Source: a virus
Reading direction: 5' to 3' (one strand)
Length of the DNA: 41,514 bases
Virus record (IMG/VR): IMGVR_UViG_3300025785_000036
Location: 1-41,514 of that record
Position numbers and translations under genes: made by a program. Under the pieces are notes generated by a model. The model did not search any database. It saw only the letters and a program-made list of their open reading frames with translations, and had not been told where the DNA came from. Shown piece after piece: positions 13,066 through 20,191 of this stretch (positions are counted from its first letter, which is position 1; the number at the start of each line of letters is the position of its first letter).

Positions 13066-13728
13066 ATGGCATATCCTAACGGTATCGGCCCCTCCGGTTT
13101 GGTTCCTGTTAACCTGATCGGTGGTCGTGTTTATAGCGGAGCGATTCGTGAAATTCCGATTGCATCTGGGTACGCTCAGAACATCGGCTATGGCGATTTC
13201 GTCACTTACACCACTGATGGCACCATCGTTCGTGTTGACACTGCTGCGGGTCAGAAAGCTGCTTTTGCAGCGGCTCCAGTTGGTATCTTCCTTGGATGTC
13301 AGTATTCACCGAGCACCGGCCTCAAGCAGCCGCTGTGGTCACAGTACTGGCCGACGGGCACCACGATCCTCACCGACAGCGCTAACACTAACTACGGTTA
13401 TGGTTGGGCATACGTCTGTGAAGACCCCGATGCTGTCTTTGTAGCTACCGTTTCTAACGGTTCAGGCGCTCTGTACACCTCTAGCGCAGCTACTCAGGCT
13501 AACGTAGGCCAGAACATTGGCTACTACGTAAAGACGGGTCTGATTAACACCACGACTGGTGACAGCCTCGTGACTGTGGACCTCACCTCTGCAGCTACCA
13601 CCAACACTCTGCCGCTGCGTATCGTTGACGTTGTCCGTTCTACGGCTCTGTCTGATGGTACCTACCAGCAGGTTCTGGTGAGCTTCAATGCAGGCTTCCA
13701 CTTCTATCGTCAGGCCACTGGTATCTAA
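13066..13728 (+). CDS. Probable head decoration/structural protein (220 aa)
   Basis: AGGAG precedes the ATG at good spacing. The chain is Ala/Gly/Thr-rich and beta-type with many aromatic turns (PLWSQYWPTGTTILTDSANT), and lies directly upstream of the major capsid gene. Such proteins in this position usually bind the capsid surface or act in head completion. It has no transmembrane helix or enzyme motif. The strong ribosome site fits high expression. The specific role is inferred from neighbours. Confidence 0.7.
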   Translation: MAYPNGIGPSGLVPVNLIGGRVYSGAIREIPIASGYAQNIGYGDFVTYTTDGTIVRVDTAAGQKAAFAAAPVGIFLGCQYSPSTGLKQPLWSQYWPTGTTILTDSANTNYGYGWAYVCEDPDAVFVATVSNGSGALYTSSAATQANVGQNIGYYVKTGLINTTTGDSLVTVDLTSAATTNTLPLRIVDVVRSTALSDGTYQQVLVSFNAGFHFYRQATGI

Positions 13729-13740
13729 GGAGTAACTTAA

Positions 13741-14655
13741 ATGGCTGCTATTTCACGCGCGCAATTACTTAAAGAGCTGCTCCCCGGCTTGAACGCCCTG
13801 TTCGGTCTGGAATATGAGCGGTATGGCGAGGAATACAAGGAGCTTTTCGAGACCGAAAGCTCTGAGCGTTCCTTTGAAGAAGAACAGAAGCTCTCTGGCT
13901 TCGGTGCTGCCCCGGTTAAGGCGGAAGGTTCAGCGATTGCGTATGACAATGCGCAGGAAGCATGGAACACCCGCTACACCCACGAAACCATCGCTCTCGG
14001 CTTCTCCCTGACGGAAGAAGCAATCGAAGATAACCTGTACGACTCACTGTCTGCTCGTTATACCAAGGCGCTGGCTCGTGCTATGGCTTACACCAAGGAA
14101 GTCAAGGCGGCTAACATTCTGAATAACGGCTTCAACTCGAACTACAAAGGTGGTGACGGTCAGGCTCTGTTCTCAAATGCTCACCCGCTGGTTTATGGTT
14201 CAACCATTTCCAACATTCCGACGACTGCAGCGGACCTGAACGAAACCTCACTTGAAAATGCGGTAATTCAGATCTCTCTGTGGACCGACGAACGTGGCCT
14301 GCTCATCGCAGCTAAGCCGAAGAAACTGATCATCCCGTCTGCACTGCAGTTCGTGGCGACCCGTATCCTCGAAACTGAACTGCGTGTTGGTACCTCCGAC
14401 AACGACATCAACGCTCTGAAGAACAACGGCTCAATCCCGGGCGGCTGGACTGTCAACCACTGGTTGACCGACACCAATGCTTGGTTCTTGACCACCGACG
14501 TTCCGAATGGCCTCAAGCACTTTGTCCGTACCCCCTTGGCGACTTCAATGGACGCTGATTTTGATACGGGGAACGCTAGGTACAAGGCGAGAGAGCGCTA
14601 CAGCTTTGGATGGTCCGATTTCCTCGGAGTATTCGGAAGTCCCGGAAGTTCCTGA
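13741..14655 (+). CDS. Major capsid protein, Mu gpT-like (304 aa)
   Basis: The protein matches the pattern of Mu-like major head subunits (gpT family, HK97 fold): an N-terminal helix LLKELLPGLNALFGLEYERY, an acidic segment, ITLTEEAIEDN-type helix (FSLTEEAIEDNLYDSLSARY), a FSNAHPLVYGS motif, and a C-terminal GWTVNHWLTDTNAWFL. Length fits a capsid without a large delta domain. AGGAG lies 8-9 nt before ATG. The transcript ends at a strong terminator 20 nt downstream, which suits an abundantly made last gene of the head operon. Confidence 0.88.
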   Translation: MAAISRAQLLKELLPGLNALFGLEYERYGEEYKELFETESSERSFEEEQKLSGFGAAPVKAEGSAIAYDNAQEAWNTRYTHETIALGFSLTEEAIEDNLYDSLSARYTKALARAMAYTKEVKAANILNNGFNSNYKGGDGQALFSNAHPLVYGSTISNIPTTAADLNETSLENAVIQISLWTDERGLLIAAKPKKLIIPSALQFVATRILETELRVGTSDNDINALKNNGSIPGGWTVNHWLTDTNAWFLTTDVPNGLKHFVRTPLATSMDADFDTGNARYKARERYSFGWSDFLGVFGSPGSS

Positions 14656-14674
14656 TTTATCAGGGTTTATCGGG

Positions 14675-14703
14675 AGAAAAGGGCCTTCGGGCCCTTTTCT
14701 TTT
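14675..14703 (+). terminator. Rho-independent terminator after the capsid gene
   Basis: AGAAAAGGGCC-TTCG-GGCCCTTTTCTTTT: a GC stem extended by an A/U stem, UUCG loop and U-rich tail. It is nearly the same design as the terminator at 15605-15630. Confidence 0.92.
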
Positions 14704-14712
14704 GCCCGCATG

Positions 14713-14741
14713 TTGACACAGCGTTCCTTCAGTGGTTTAAT
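14713..14741 (+). promoter_or_regulatory. Sigma-70-like promoter before the GIY-YIG gene
   Basis: TTGACA (14713-14718), a 17-nt spacer and TTTAAT (14736-14741), with TGG just before the -10 (extended -10). It is directly downstream of the capsid terminator, so the endonuclease gene seems to be independently transcribed. Confidence 0.75.
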
Positions 14742-14764
14742 ATCTTTACCAACCCGGAGGGCGC

Positions 14765-15580
14765 ATGAAGAACGTAATTTACAAAATCCGAAACGTAGTC
14801 AACGACCACTACTACGTAGGCAGCACAGTCGACTCTCGCAAACGCTTTTGGGCGCATAGAAAAGCTCTTCGCTTAGGGAACCATGACTGCGTGCATTTGC
14901 AACGTGCATGGAACAAATATGGCGAGGACTGTTTTAAATTCGAAGTGCTAGAGACGCATAGCTCTAAAGACGAGTTGTACCCAGCGGAACAAAAATGGCT
15001 GGACGAGCATTTCGGTAAAGACTACTGCTACAACGTAGCTGCCCACGCCGACTCCCCTATGAGGGATGCGAGCCCAGAGATCCGGGCTAAATTAGCTGAA
15101 AAAACCAAAGCATGGCTTAAACGAGAGGGACACCCTCGGCAAGGCGTAGCACATACAGAAGAATCCCGCGCTCAGATGTCAGAGACGCGTAAAGGTAAAG
15201 CAGCAGGCGCAGACCACTACCGCTACGGTAAAACAGTTTCAGAGGAGACACGTAAAAAGATTGGCGATGCTCAACGTGGTAAACCTAAAGCGCCCGGGAG
15301 AACCATATCCGCTGAAGGCCGTGCCAAAATCCGTGCCGCAGCTGAGGCGGGGCACTACAGTCACTGGGAAGGTCGCACTCATTCGGAGGAGTCAAAGGAG
15401 AAGATGGGCCGCGCCGTCATAGCGACGGATCCTGCTGGTGTAGAGCATAGGTTTGCTACAATCACTCAGCTTCGAAAGGAGCTTGGGCTGACTCCACCCA
15501 CGGTGGATAGGGCTTTAAAATCTGGCAACGCCCTGACAAAAGGCAAAGCCGAGGGGTGGAGTTTTAGATATACTGACTGA
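14765..15580 (+). CDS. GIY-YIG homing endonuclease with NUMOD3 repeats (271 aa)
   Basis: The N-terminal nuclease has VIYKIRNVVNDHYYVGST (the GIY and YIG elements), R25-type residue in SRKRFWAHRK, and the catalytic Glu in YPAEQKWLD. Several NUMOD3 DNA-contact repeats follow (HTEESRAQMSETRKGK, VSEETRKKIGDAQRGK, HSEESKEKMG), and the C-terminal ~50 residues form a NUMOD1/IENR1-like helix-turn-helix (TITQLRKELGLTPPTVDRAL). GGAGG lies before the ATG. Such free-standing enzymes cut endonuclease-free relatives and spread the gene. It sits between two terminator-promoter pairs, so it does not disrupt a gene. No intron is apparent. Confidence 0.92.
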   Translation: MKNVIYKIRNVVNDHYYVGSTVDSRKRFWAHRKALRLGNHDCVHLQRAWNKYGEDCFKFEVLETHSSKDELYPAEQKWLDEHFGKDYCYNVAAHADSPMRDASPEIRAKLAEKTKAWLKREGHPRQGVAHTEESRAQMSETRKGKAAGADHYRYGKTVSEETRKKIGDAQRGKPKAPGRTISAEGRAKIRAAAEAGHYSHWEGRTHSEESKEKMGRAVIATDPAGVEHRFATITQLRKELGLTPPTVDRALKSGNALTKGKAEGWSFRYTD

Positions 15581-15604
15581 GGACTGGGAGATCCCGGTCG
15601 GGAC

Positions 15605-15630
15605 AAGGGGGCTTCGGCCCCCTTTTCTTT
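15605..15630 (+). terminator. Rho-independent terminator after the GIY-YIG gene
   Basis: AAGGGGGC-TTCG-GCCCCCTT followed by TTCTTTT. It resembles the capsid terminator in loop and tail, and is followed by another TTGACAC promoter element. Confidence 0.92.
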
Positions 15631-15634
15631 TGTC

Positions 15635-15663
15635 TTGACACTGAAAAATAAGTAAGCTACAAA
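15635..15663 (+). promoter_or_regulatory. Possible promoter for the next structural operon
   Basis: TTGACA (15635-15640) with TACAAA (15658-15663) at 17-nt spacing. The -35 is perfect and the -10 weak. About 90 nt of leader without a gene separates it from the ATG at 15752. Confidence 0.5.
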
Positions 15664-15751
15664 GGCTCAAATCTAGGGATTTTCTAATTGCCTGCTCGAC
15701 CGCCCTAGCGGTACTCGCACAAGACGACAGGCGCATGTGCATGAGGTTATC

Positions 15752-16249
15752 ATGGGATTCTCCACTTGGCTTGGCCCGATTCGCACGGGTACCGTAAAGG
15801 ACACCACCGGAACCACCGCTGGTACTGTCGCTAACTGCGGCGTCGTCAGTCTTTCTCAGAACTCTGTTGTGTCTCCTGCTACTACCGCTGGCACGACCAC
15901 GATCGGTTGGATTCCGGCAGGTTCTCAGATTCTCGGTATCGAACTCGACACCACCACGGCCTTCACCTTCACCGGAGGCACCACTCCAGCAGCCACCATT
16001 ACGGTGGGTGATGGGACCACGGCAAATAAGTTTGTCACCACGACCACTGTGACTTCTGCAGGTCGGGCTTCACTGGCCACCACTGGCTCATACGCCAACT
16101 GGGTAAGTATCGGTTCTGTCGATATTCCGGTCGTGGTCACGCTGGCCTTCACCGGCTCACCTTCTTCTGTCAATGCAGGTGCATTGAACCTCACGGTGCG
16201 TTACGCTCAGAAGAACAGCGATGGCACTGCAGCTCCAGCCTCTGCCTAA
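15752..16249 (+). CDS. Probable virion structural protein, Thr-rich beta (165 aa)
   Basis: I start it at ATG 15752 (MGFSTWLGPIRTG) with GAGG nine nt upstream; an earlier in-frame ATG at 15737 has no ribosome site. The protein is Thr/Ala/Gly/Val-rich with alternating beta strands (TTIGWIPAGSQILGIELDTT, VDIPVVVTLAFTG). Such proteins in aquatic phages are virion surface or head-decoration proteins. It is the first gene of the second late operon. No enzymatic motifs are present. Confidence 0.75.
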   Translation: MGFSTWLGPIRTGTVKDTTGTTAGTVANCGVVSLSQNSVVSPATTAGTTTIGWIPAGSQILGIELDTTTAFTFTGGTTPAATITVGDGTTANKFVTTTTVTSAGRASLATTGSYANWVSIGSVDIPVVVTLAFTGSPSSVNAGALNLTVRYAQKNSDGTAAPASA

Positions 16250-16262
16250 GAGACTGGTAGCG

Positions 16263-16496
16263 ATGGATGCGCAAAATATCATTAATATCACTGCAGCGGT
16301 CATCGGAGCAGTCATTGGTTGGTTTGTAAAAATCATGTGGGATTCTGTTAAAGAACTCCAGAAAGACGTGAAAGAAACCAACCAGTCTCTCCATGAGAAC
16401 TACGTCCGTAAAGATGATTATCGAATCGACATGGCCGAAATAAAGGGTATGTTTAACCGGATCATGGACAAGTTGGACAACAAGGTGGACAAATGA
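16263..16496 (+). CDS. Membrane-anchored coiled-coil protein (77 aa)
   Basis: From ATG 16263 the chain has an N-terminal hydrophobic segment (INITAAVIGAVIGWFVKIMW, residues 6-25), then a charged helix (VKELQKDVKETNQSLHEN) and a C-terminal helix. One membrane helix followed by coiled coil is typical of phage i-spanin, holin-associated or DUF-type membrane proteins. It sits away from the lysis cassette (27731-28961), so its role is uncertain. An earlier in-frame ATG at 16221 would overlap the upstream gene and adds a non-hydrophobic leader, so I reject it. Confidence 0.72.
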   Translation: MDAQNIINITAAVIGAVIGWFVKIMWDSVKELQKDVKETNQSLHENYVRKDDYRIDMAEIKGMFNRIMDKLDNKVDK

Positions 16497-16549
16497 CACT
16501 GCCGTCCCGCGGTATTTCTCCAATTCAGCGTAAAGCTAGAGGAAATAAA

Positions 16550-16834
16550 ATGGCTAAGAAATCAGGTATGCCTACTTTGGCAAAGAAAGAGTCTATGAAG
16601 GCTCGTGTAACCAAGCGCGCTCCCGCACTGAACGCTATGTCTTTGGGTGCGGCTAATGCTCCTATGCCTCCGGCAGCAGGTCTCCGTACCGCTGGCCCTA
16701 TGGGTATGAAGTCTGGCGGTTCTTGTGGCACCAAGAAGATGGCTTGCGGTGGCAAGGCGATGAAGGGCTACTATAAAGGTGGTTCTGTCGATGGCTGCAT
16801 CTCTAAGGGCCACACCAAAGGGAAGTTTGTCTGA
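16550..16834 (+). CDS. Small basic Gly/Lys-rich protein (94 aa)
   Basis: ATG 16550 follows AGAGGAAAT, a good ribosome site; an earlier ATG at 16493 merely overlaps the previous stop. The N-terminal half is Lys/Met/Pro/Ala-rich (MAKKSGMPTLAKKESMKARV), and the C-terminal half has MACGGKAMKGYYKGGSVDGC with four Cys overall. The YKGGSVDG element recalls GG-x-V motifs seen in several virion proteins of this window. It is probably a minor virion or head-tail junction component. Confidence 0.7.
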   Translation: MAKKSGMPTLAKKESMKARVTKRAPALNAMSLGAANAPMPPAAGLRTAGPMGMKSGGSCGTKKMACGGKAMKGYYKGGSVDGCISKGHTKGKFV

Positions 16835-17265
16835 TGGCTGGGGGCGGCGGGCAGGGAGTTGATTTATCTCAGCTTCAGCAGAGCTTATCGGGCGGTGCGA
16901 ATAGCCAGTCTGGCTATAACAACTTTGCCGCCCCCAACCAAAACTTCATGTCCTACCAAGGACAGGGTCAGCCGAACCAGCCACAGGGTATTACGCCCGG
17001 CACTCCGCCTCCGGCGTTTGGCGCGACTCCTCAAAATCAGAATTTTATGTCAGGTCCTGATGTGACAGGCAATATGCCCGGCGGCAACGAAGGTTTTGAT
17101 GGTAGCGGCAGTGATGGCGGCGTAGGTGGTCAGCCCGCCCCGATGCAGAGTCCTCTGCAGCAAGGCAACAAACCTCTGGGTATGAGCCAGTTTCAGCAGC
17201 CGCAAGGACTGCAGATTCAAGGAAACCCTACTTCACAAGTAGTGCAGAGGCCCCAGCAGAGGTAA
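16834..17265 (+). CDS. Low-complexity Gln/Gly/Pro-rich protein (143 aa)
   Basis: The ATG overlaps the preceding TGA (TGATGG). The protein is built of Gln, Gly, Asn and Pro with a repeated QNFMS element (NQNFMSYQG and NQNFMSGPD, about 32 residues apart). No folded domain is evident. Low-complexity virion proteins of this type are common in aquatic podovirus-like phages; function is unknown. Tight coupling on both sides suggests co-translation with the neighbours. Confidence 0.7.
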   Translation: MAGGGGQGVDLSQLQQSLSGGANSQSGYNNFAAPNQNFMSYQGQGQPNQPQGITPGTPPPAFGATPQNQNFMSGPDVTGNMPGGNEGFDGSGSDGGVGGQPAPMQSPLQQGNKPLGMSQFQQPQGLQIQGNPTSQVVQRPQQR

Positions 17266-17267
17266 GC

Positions 17268-17528
17268 ATGGCTAAGTCTCCCGCGTGGCAAAGAGCTGAA
17301 GGTAAAGACCCCAAGGGCGGTCTAAACGCCAAGGGTCGCGCCTCTGCCAAGAAGCAGGGCATGAACCTGAAACCCCCGGCCCCAAAGCCCAAGACAAAGG
17401 AAGACGCCGGAAGGAGAGCCTCCTTTTGCGCCCGAATGTCAGGTATGAAAAAGAAACTCACGAGCAGCAAGACTGCGAATGACCCAAATAGCCGCATCAA
17501 CAAATCGTTGAAGGCGTGGAACTGCTGA
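17268..17528 (+). CDS. Small basic protein, DUF6321-like (86 aa)
   Basis: AGAGGT precedes the ATG. The sequence SPAWQRAEGKDPKGGLNAKG, RASAKKQGMNLKPPAPKPK and RRASFCARMSGMKKKL follows a pattern I recall as DUF6321-type small phage proteins. The chain is strongly basic (Lys/Arg) with a Cys in FCARMSGMK. It may bind DNA or act in the virion; no experiment is known to me. Family name is from memory and not verified. Confidence 0.72.
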   Translation: MAKSPAWQRAEGKDPKGGLNAKGRASAKKQGMNLKPPAPKPKTKEDAGRRASFCARMSGMKKKLTSSKTANDPNSRINKSLKAWNC

Positions 17529-17538
17529 GGTAACGACA

Positions 17539-18063
17539 ATGACGATGCAATATGATGTAAAAGCCGCGCACATAAGTGTTTCTGGAATTATCCTAAGTGG
17601 GCGTGCGAGACTGAAGCAGTTTACATTTGCCGGTACGGGTGGTCAGAACGGTAGGCTCGTGGCTTTTGACTGCCTGTCAGCGCCAACCGCCGCTACTTAT
17701 GCTCAGTCAGGCACAAACACTGTTACGGTAACTAGCACCGCGCACGGGTTGGCTACGGGGGCGACAGTGGGTATTTCATACGCGTCTACTACAGGCGGTT
17801 CCGCTACCGACGGCAATTACACTATTACGGTGACGGGGGCTAACACCTTCACGATTACCGATCCGAATAGCAACACGCTCAGCGGATCACCCCCTGCTTG
17901 TCAGTATGTTTCAGGCAGCAATCGCTGGATCACTACCTATGAAACTTTGACAGGATCTACGGCTACCTCAAGTGTGAATGTTCCCGGTGAAGGACTTTTG
18001 GCCGCTAACGGCATCTACGTCTACATGCTGAACATCGGTTTCGTAACCATCCATTACGGTTAA
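17539..18063 (+). CDS. Probable virion structural protein with Ig-like beta module (174 aa)
   Basis: GAGGTAAC precedes the ATG. The chain is beta-rich, with a middle module GTNTVTVTSTAHGLATGATV ... GNYTITVTGANTFTI that matches the Ig-like/fibre-type repeats often seen in phage virion surface proteins. No enzyme motif is seen. It is the last gene before the relic of the adaptor gene start (18067). Confidence 0.75.
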   Translation: MTMQYDVKAAHISVSGIILSGRARLKQFTFAGTGGQNGRLVAFDCLSAPTAATYAQSGTNTVTVTSTAHGLATGATVGISYASTTGGSATDGNYTITVTGANTFTITDPNSNTLSGSPPACQYVSGSNRWITTYETLTGSTATSSVNVPGEGLLAANGIYVYMLNIGFVTIHYG

Positions 18064-18066
18064 GCC

Positions 18067-18129
18067 ATGACCACCTCCGGCGTCACAGATTGGAACCCGC
18101 AACTTGATGAGATCGTTGAGGAAGCCTAG
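18067..18129 (+). pseudogene. 20-codon relic of the adaptor gene's 5' end
   Basis: ATG-led frame reads MTTSGVTDWNPQLDEIVEEA then TAG. The intact gene at 18760 begins MATSGTANWNPQLDEIIEES, identical at 14 of 20 positions; the DNA matches at about 37 of 60 bases by hand count. It is therefore a truncated homologous start left on the near side of the inserted homing endonuclease. Its GAGGAAG also serves as ribosome site for the endonuclease ATG at 18132. Confidence 0.85.
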
Positions 18130-18131
18130 AT

Positions 18132-18770
18132 ATGAGAGCAATAAATCCAGAAACGACCAGATATGCGTATGTGCACTGTCGTCCTGATGGGTCTATTTTT
18201 TATGTAGGCAAGGGTGCTATGCGCCGAGCAAAAAATCTTAGGGAACGGAATGAGTACCATAAGCGGGTCGTAGCTAAGCACGGTAAGGAAAACATTTTTA
18301 TCGGAACCATAGAATGCTCATCTGATGCGATATCACTAGAGTTGGAACGGGGCATCATCAAGTGTCTCAAACGTTCTGGAGTTAAACTAACTAATTGCAC
18401 GGATGGTGGCGAGAAGGGCACAGTTTTAACACCGGAGACATTAGAGAAGTTGTCCATAGCGGCAAAAAAACGCGGCGTATCAGCAGCCTGCCGAACCGCT
18501 ACCGTAACCGCGAGAAAAGGAAAACCGCTACCAGAAGCGCACAGATTGAAAGTATCGCGGAGTATGCAAGGTAAAGTATTCTCTGAAGAGCATCGACGTA
18601 ATATCAGCGCTTCCGCTAAGAAAAGAGGCATGTCTCCACAAATAACAGCCGCAGCCCACGCTAAGACCAGAGGCAGGGTGCAATCTGAAGAGGAGCGCGC
18701 AATGCGGAGCGCAGCGCTGTTAGAATCATGGCGCAGGCGTAAAGCGGAGGCAACAAATAATGGCGACTAG
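18132..18770 (+). CDS. GIY-YIG homing endonuclease (212 aa)
   Basis: The N-terminal nuclease domain contains TRYAYVHCRPDGSIFYVGKG (GIY-YIG elements), Arg/Lys-rich helix (MRRAKNLRERNEYHKR) and an acidic ISLELERGIIKCLKR helix with the likely catalytic Glu. The C-terminal part has NUMOD3-like repeats (LPEAHRLKVSRSMQGK, FSEEHRRNISASAKKRG, QSEEERAMRSAALLE). It is a different subtype from the 14765 enzyme. The gene sits exactly between a relic and an intact copy of the next gene's start, and its last codons contain GGAGG that is the ribosome site of the downstream gene (11-nt overlap). Confidence 0.9.
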   Translation: MRAINPETTRYAYVHCRPDGSIFYVGKGAMRRAKNLRERNEYHKRVVAKHGKENIFIGTIECSSDAISLELERGIIKCLKRSGVKLTNCTDGGEKGTVLTPETLEKLSIAAKKRGVSAACRTATVTARKGKPLPEAHRLKVSRSMQGKVFSEEHRRNISASAKKRGMSPQITAAAHAKTRGRVQSEEERAMRSAALLESWRRRKAEATNNGD

Positions 18771-19464
18771 TGGAACAGCTAATTGGAACCCCCAGCTAGA
18801 TGAAATTATTGAAGAAAGTTATGAAAGAGTTGGGGTCGAAATCCGCACGGGTTACCAAGCTCGTACCGCGCGACGAAGTCTCAACTATCTCATAACCGAG
18901 CTTGCTAACCACGGGTTGAATCTTTGGACTTACGAAGAAGCGGACATCCCGCTCACCCAAGGACAGTACATTTACGATCTTCCAGAAGACTGCGTAGACC
19001 TTGTTGATCAAGTGATTCGACAGAATCCGGGTAGCCAATACAACCAGACCGATTTAGTTATCCCACGTATAGCCCTGCCGACTTATGACGCGATCCCAAA
19101 CAAGCTGTCGCAAGGACGCCCCGTACAGGTATGGGTAAACAGGCAGTCACCTATCCCGAAAATTTACTTGTGGCAAGTGCCCAATCAATCGGGCTACTCT
19201 TTTCATTATTGGTATCTGCGCCGCGTTCAAGACGCTGGGCAGTCAGGTGCTACAACGCAAGATGTACCTTTCCGTTTTTACGAAGCATTGACCGCGGGAC
19301 TTTCGTATCATTTGGGTAGAAAACAACCGGATTTGGATATGAATAGACTGCAGATGCTGAAAGCGTCTTATGATGAAGCATTGCAGTTGGCAATGGATGA
19401 GGACAGAGATAAAAGTCCTGTGAGATTTGTTCCGATGGCTGGGTACTTGGGTGGTGGCTGGTAA
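18760..19464 (+). CDS. Probable head-tail adaptor protein (234 aa)
   Basis: Helical N-terminal domain (IIEESYERVGVEIRTGYQ, ARRSLNYLITELANHGLNLW), then TLPLTQGQ-type strand ADIPLTQGQYIYDLPEDCVD, and a C-terminal helical region. This is the general layout of podovirus adaptors such as P22 gp4 and T7 gp11-like or SU10-type adaptors, which ring the portal and join the tail. The intact start follows the endonuclease and the Shine-Dalgarno lies inside the endonuclease gene. A diverged relic of this start remains at 18067. Confidence 0.75.
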   Translation: MATSGTANWNPQLDEIIEESYERVGVEIRTGYQARTARRSLNYLITELANHGLNLWTYEEADIPLTQGQYIYDLPEDCVDLVDQVIRQNPGSQYNQTDLVIPRIALPTYDAIPNKLSQGRPVQVWVNRQSPIPKIYLWQVPNQSGYSFHYWYLRRVQDAGQSGATTQDVPFRFYEALTAGLSYHLGRKQPDLDMNRLQMLKASYDEALQLAMDEDRDKSPVRFVPMAGYLGGGW

Positions 19465-19847
19465 TGGCTACACGGTTCGCGAGTTATAAGCGGGCGTTCG
19501 GGTATTGCGATCTTTGTGGCCAGCGCTATGACCTCAAGGTGATGAAAAAGATCTATATTATGGGGAAACTCATTAACACCAAACGGTGTACTGAGTGTTG
19601 GGAAATTGACCATCCTCAGAATTGGGTCGGAATCATTGGTTCGCAGAAGGTTTCAAATGACCCGCAGGCTCTCCGTGAGCCTCGTCCTGACACGAACAGG
19701 AATGACTCTTGCGCTGACTTCGCTTTTAACCCTGTGGCTACCCAGCAGCTCACCACGTATCTGAACAATGTTAGAATTACGGCATTCACTTCGGTAGCTC
19801 CCGGCGCTGTGATTGTTCCTCCGCTTCCGGGTAACGCACTTCTCTAA
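19464..19847 (+). CDS. Zinc-ribbon-type virion-associated protein (127 aa)
   Basis: The ATG overlaps the preceding TAA. Two CxxC pairs at residues 15-18 (CDLC) and 42-45 (CTEC) plus H50 suggest a bound zinc. The C-terminal half is Asn/Thr/Pro-rich (RITAFTSVAPGAVIVPPLPG) and probably extended. Proteins of this design occur between the two adaptor genes of aquatic podovirus-like phages; function is not established. Confidence 0.75.
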   Translation: MATRFASYKRAFGYCDLCGQRYDLKVMKKIYIMGKLINTKRCTECWEIDHPQNWVGIIGSQKVSNDPQALREPRPDTNRNDSCADFAFNPVATQQLTTYLNNVRITAFTSVAPGAVIVPPLPGNALL

Positions 19848-19858
19848 GAGGTAACACG

Positions 19859-20029
19859 ATGGCCAAGCATGATGATGTCGCTGAAGACAAGAAACTGATC
19901 AAGCAGACTGTTAAAAAGTCCGCTCTGAAGGGCATGAAAAAGGGCGGTGTAACCTCCCTCGACATGAAGAAGTATGGGCGCAACCTCGCTCGTGCTATGA
20001 ATCAGAAGGGGTCTAGCCGTGGCAAGTAA
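19859..20029 (+). CDS. Small Lys-rich protein (56 aa)
   Basis: The frame starts MAKHDDVAEDKKLIKQTVKK and contains KGMKKGGVTSLDMKKYGRNL before ending RGK and TAA. AGAGG lies eight nt upstream of the ATG. It is basic, probably helical, with a K-K-G-G-V/T-S-L-D-M-K-K-Y-G-R-N-L-A-R pattern typical of tiny phage proteins preceding the second adaptor. Function is unknown. It overlaps the next small gene by 11 nt. Confidence 0.75.
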   Translation: MAKHDDVAEDKKLIKQTVKKSALKGMKKGGVTSLDMKKYGRNLARAMNQKGSSRGK

Positions 20030-20189
20030 AGAACATCAGGAAGGCTCTGCAGAGTACAAAGGAATAAAGTCTGTTCCGACTCCCAAGTCCTCTGGGTACC
20101 CGAACAATATCGCATCTACGCAGACTGTCAAGACTCGCGGCACAGGCGCGCAGACGAAAGGCACTAAGCACAGCACCAAGATGGGCTAA
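20019..20189 (+). CDS. Small protein with RGTGAxTKG motif, GTG start (56 aa)
   Basis: The GTG at 20019 has AAGGGG upstream at good spacing. The chain ends TVKTRGTGAQTKGTKHSTKM then G and TAA. The R-G-T-G-A-x-T-K-G motif is shared by many small aquatic-phage proteins of unknown function. It overlaps the previous frame by 11 nt and ends two nt before the adaptor ATG at 20192, so it is certainly in the same transcript. Confidence 0.7.
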   Translation: MASKEHQEGSAEYKGIKSVPTPKSSGYPNNIASTQTVKTRGTGAQTKGTKHSTKMG

Positions 20190-20191
20190 AC

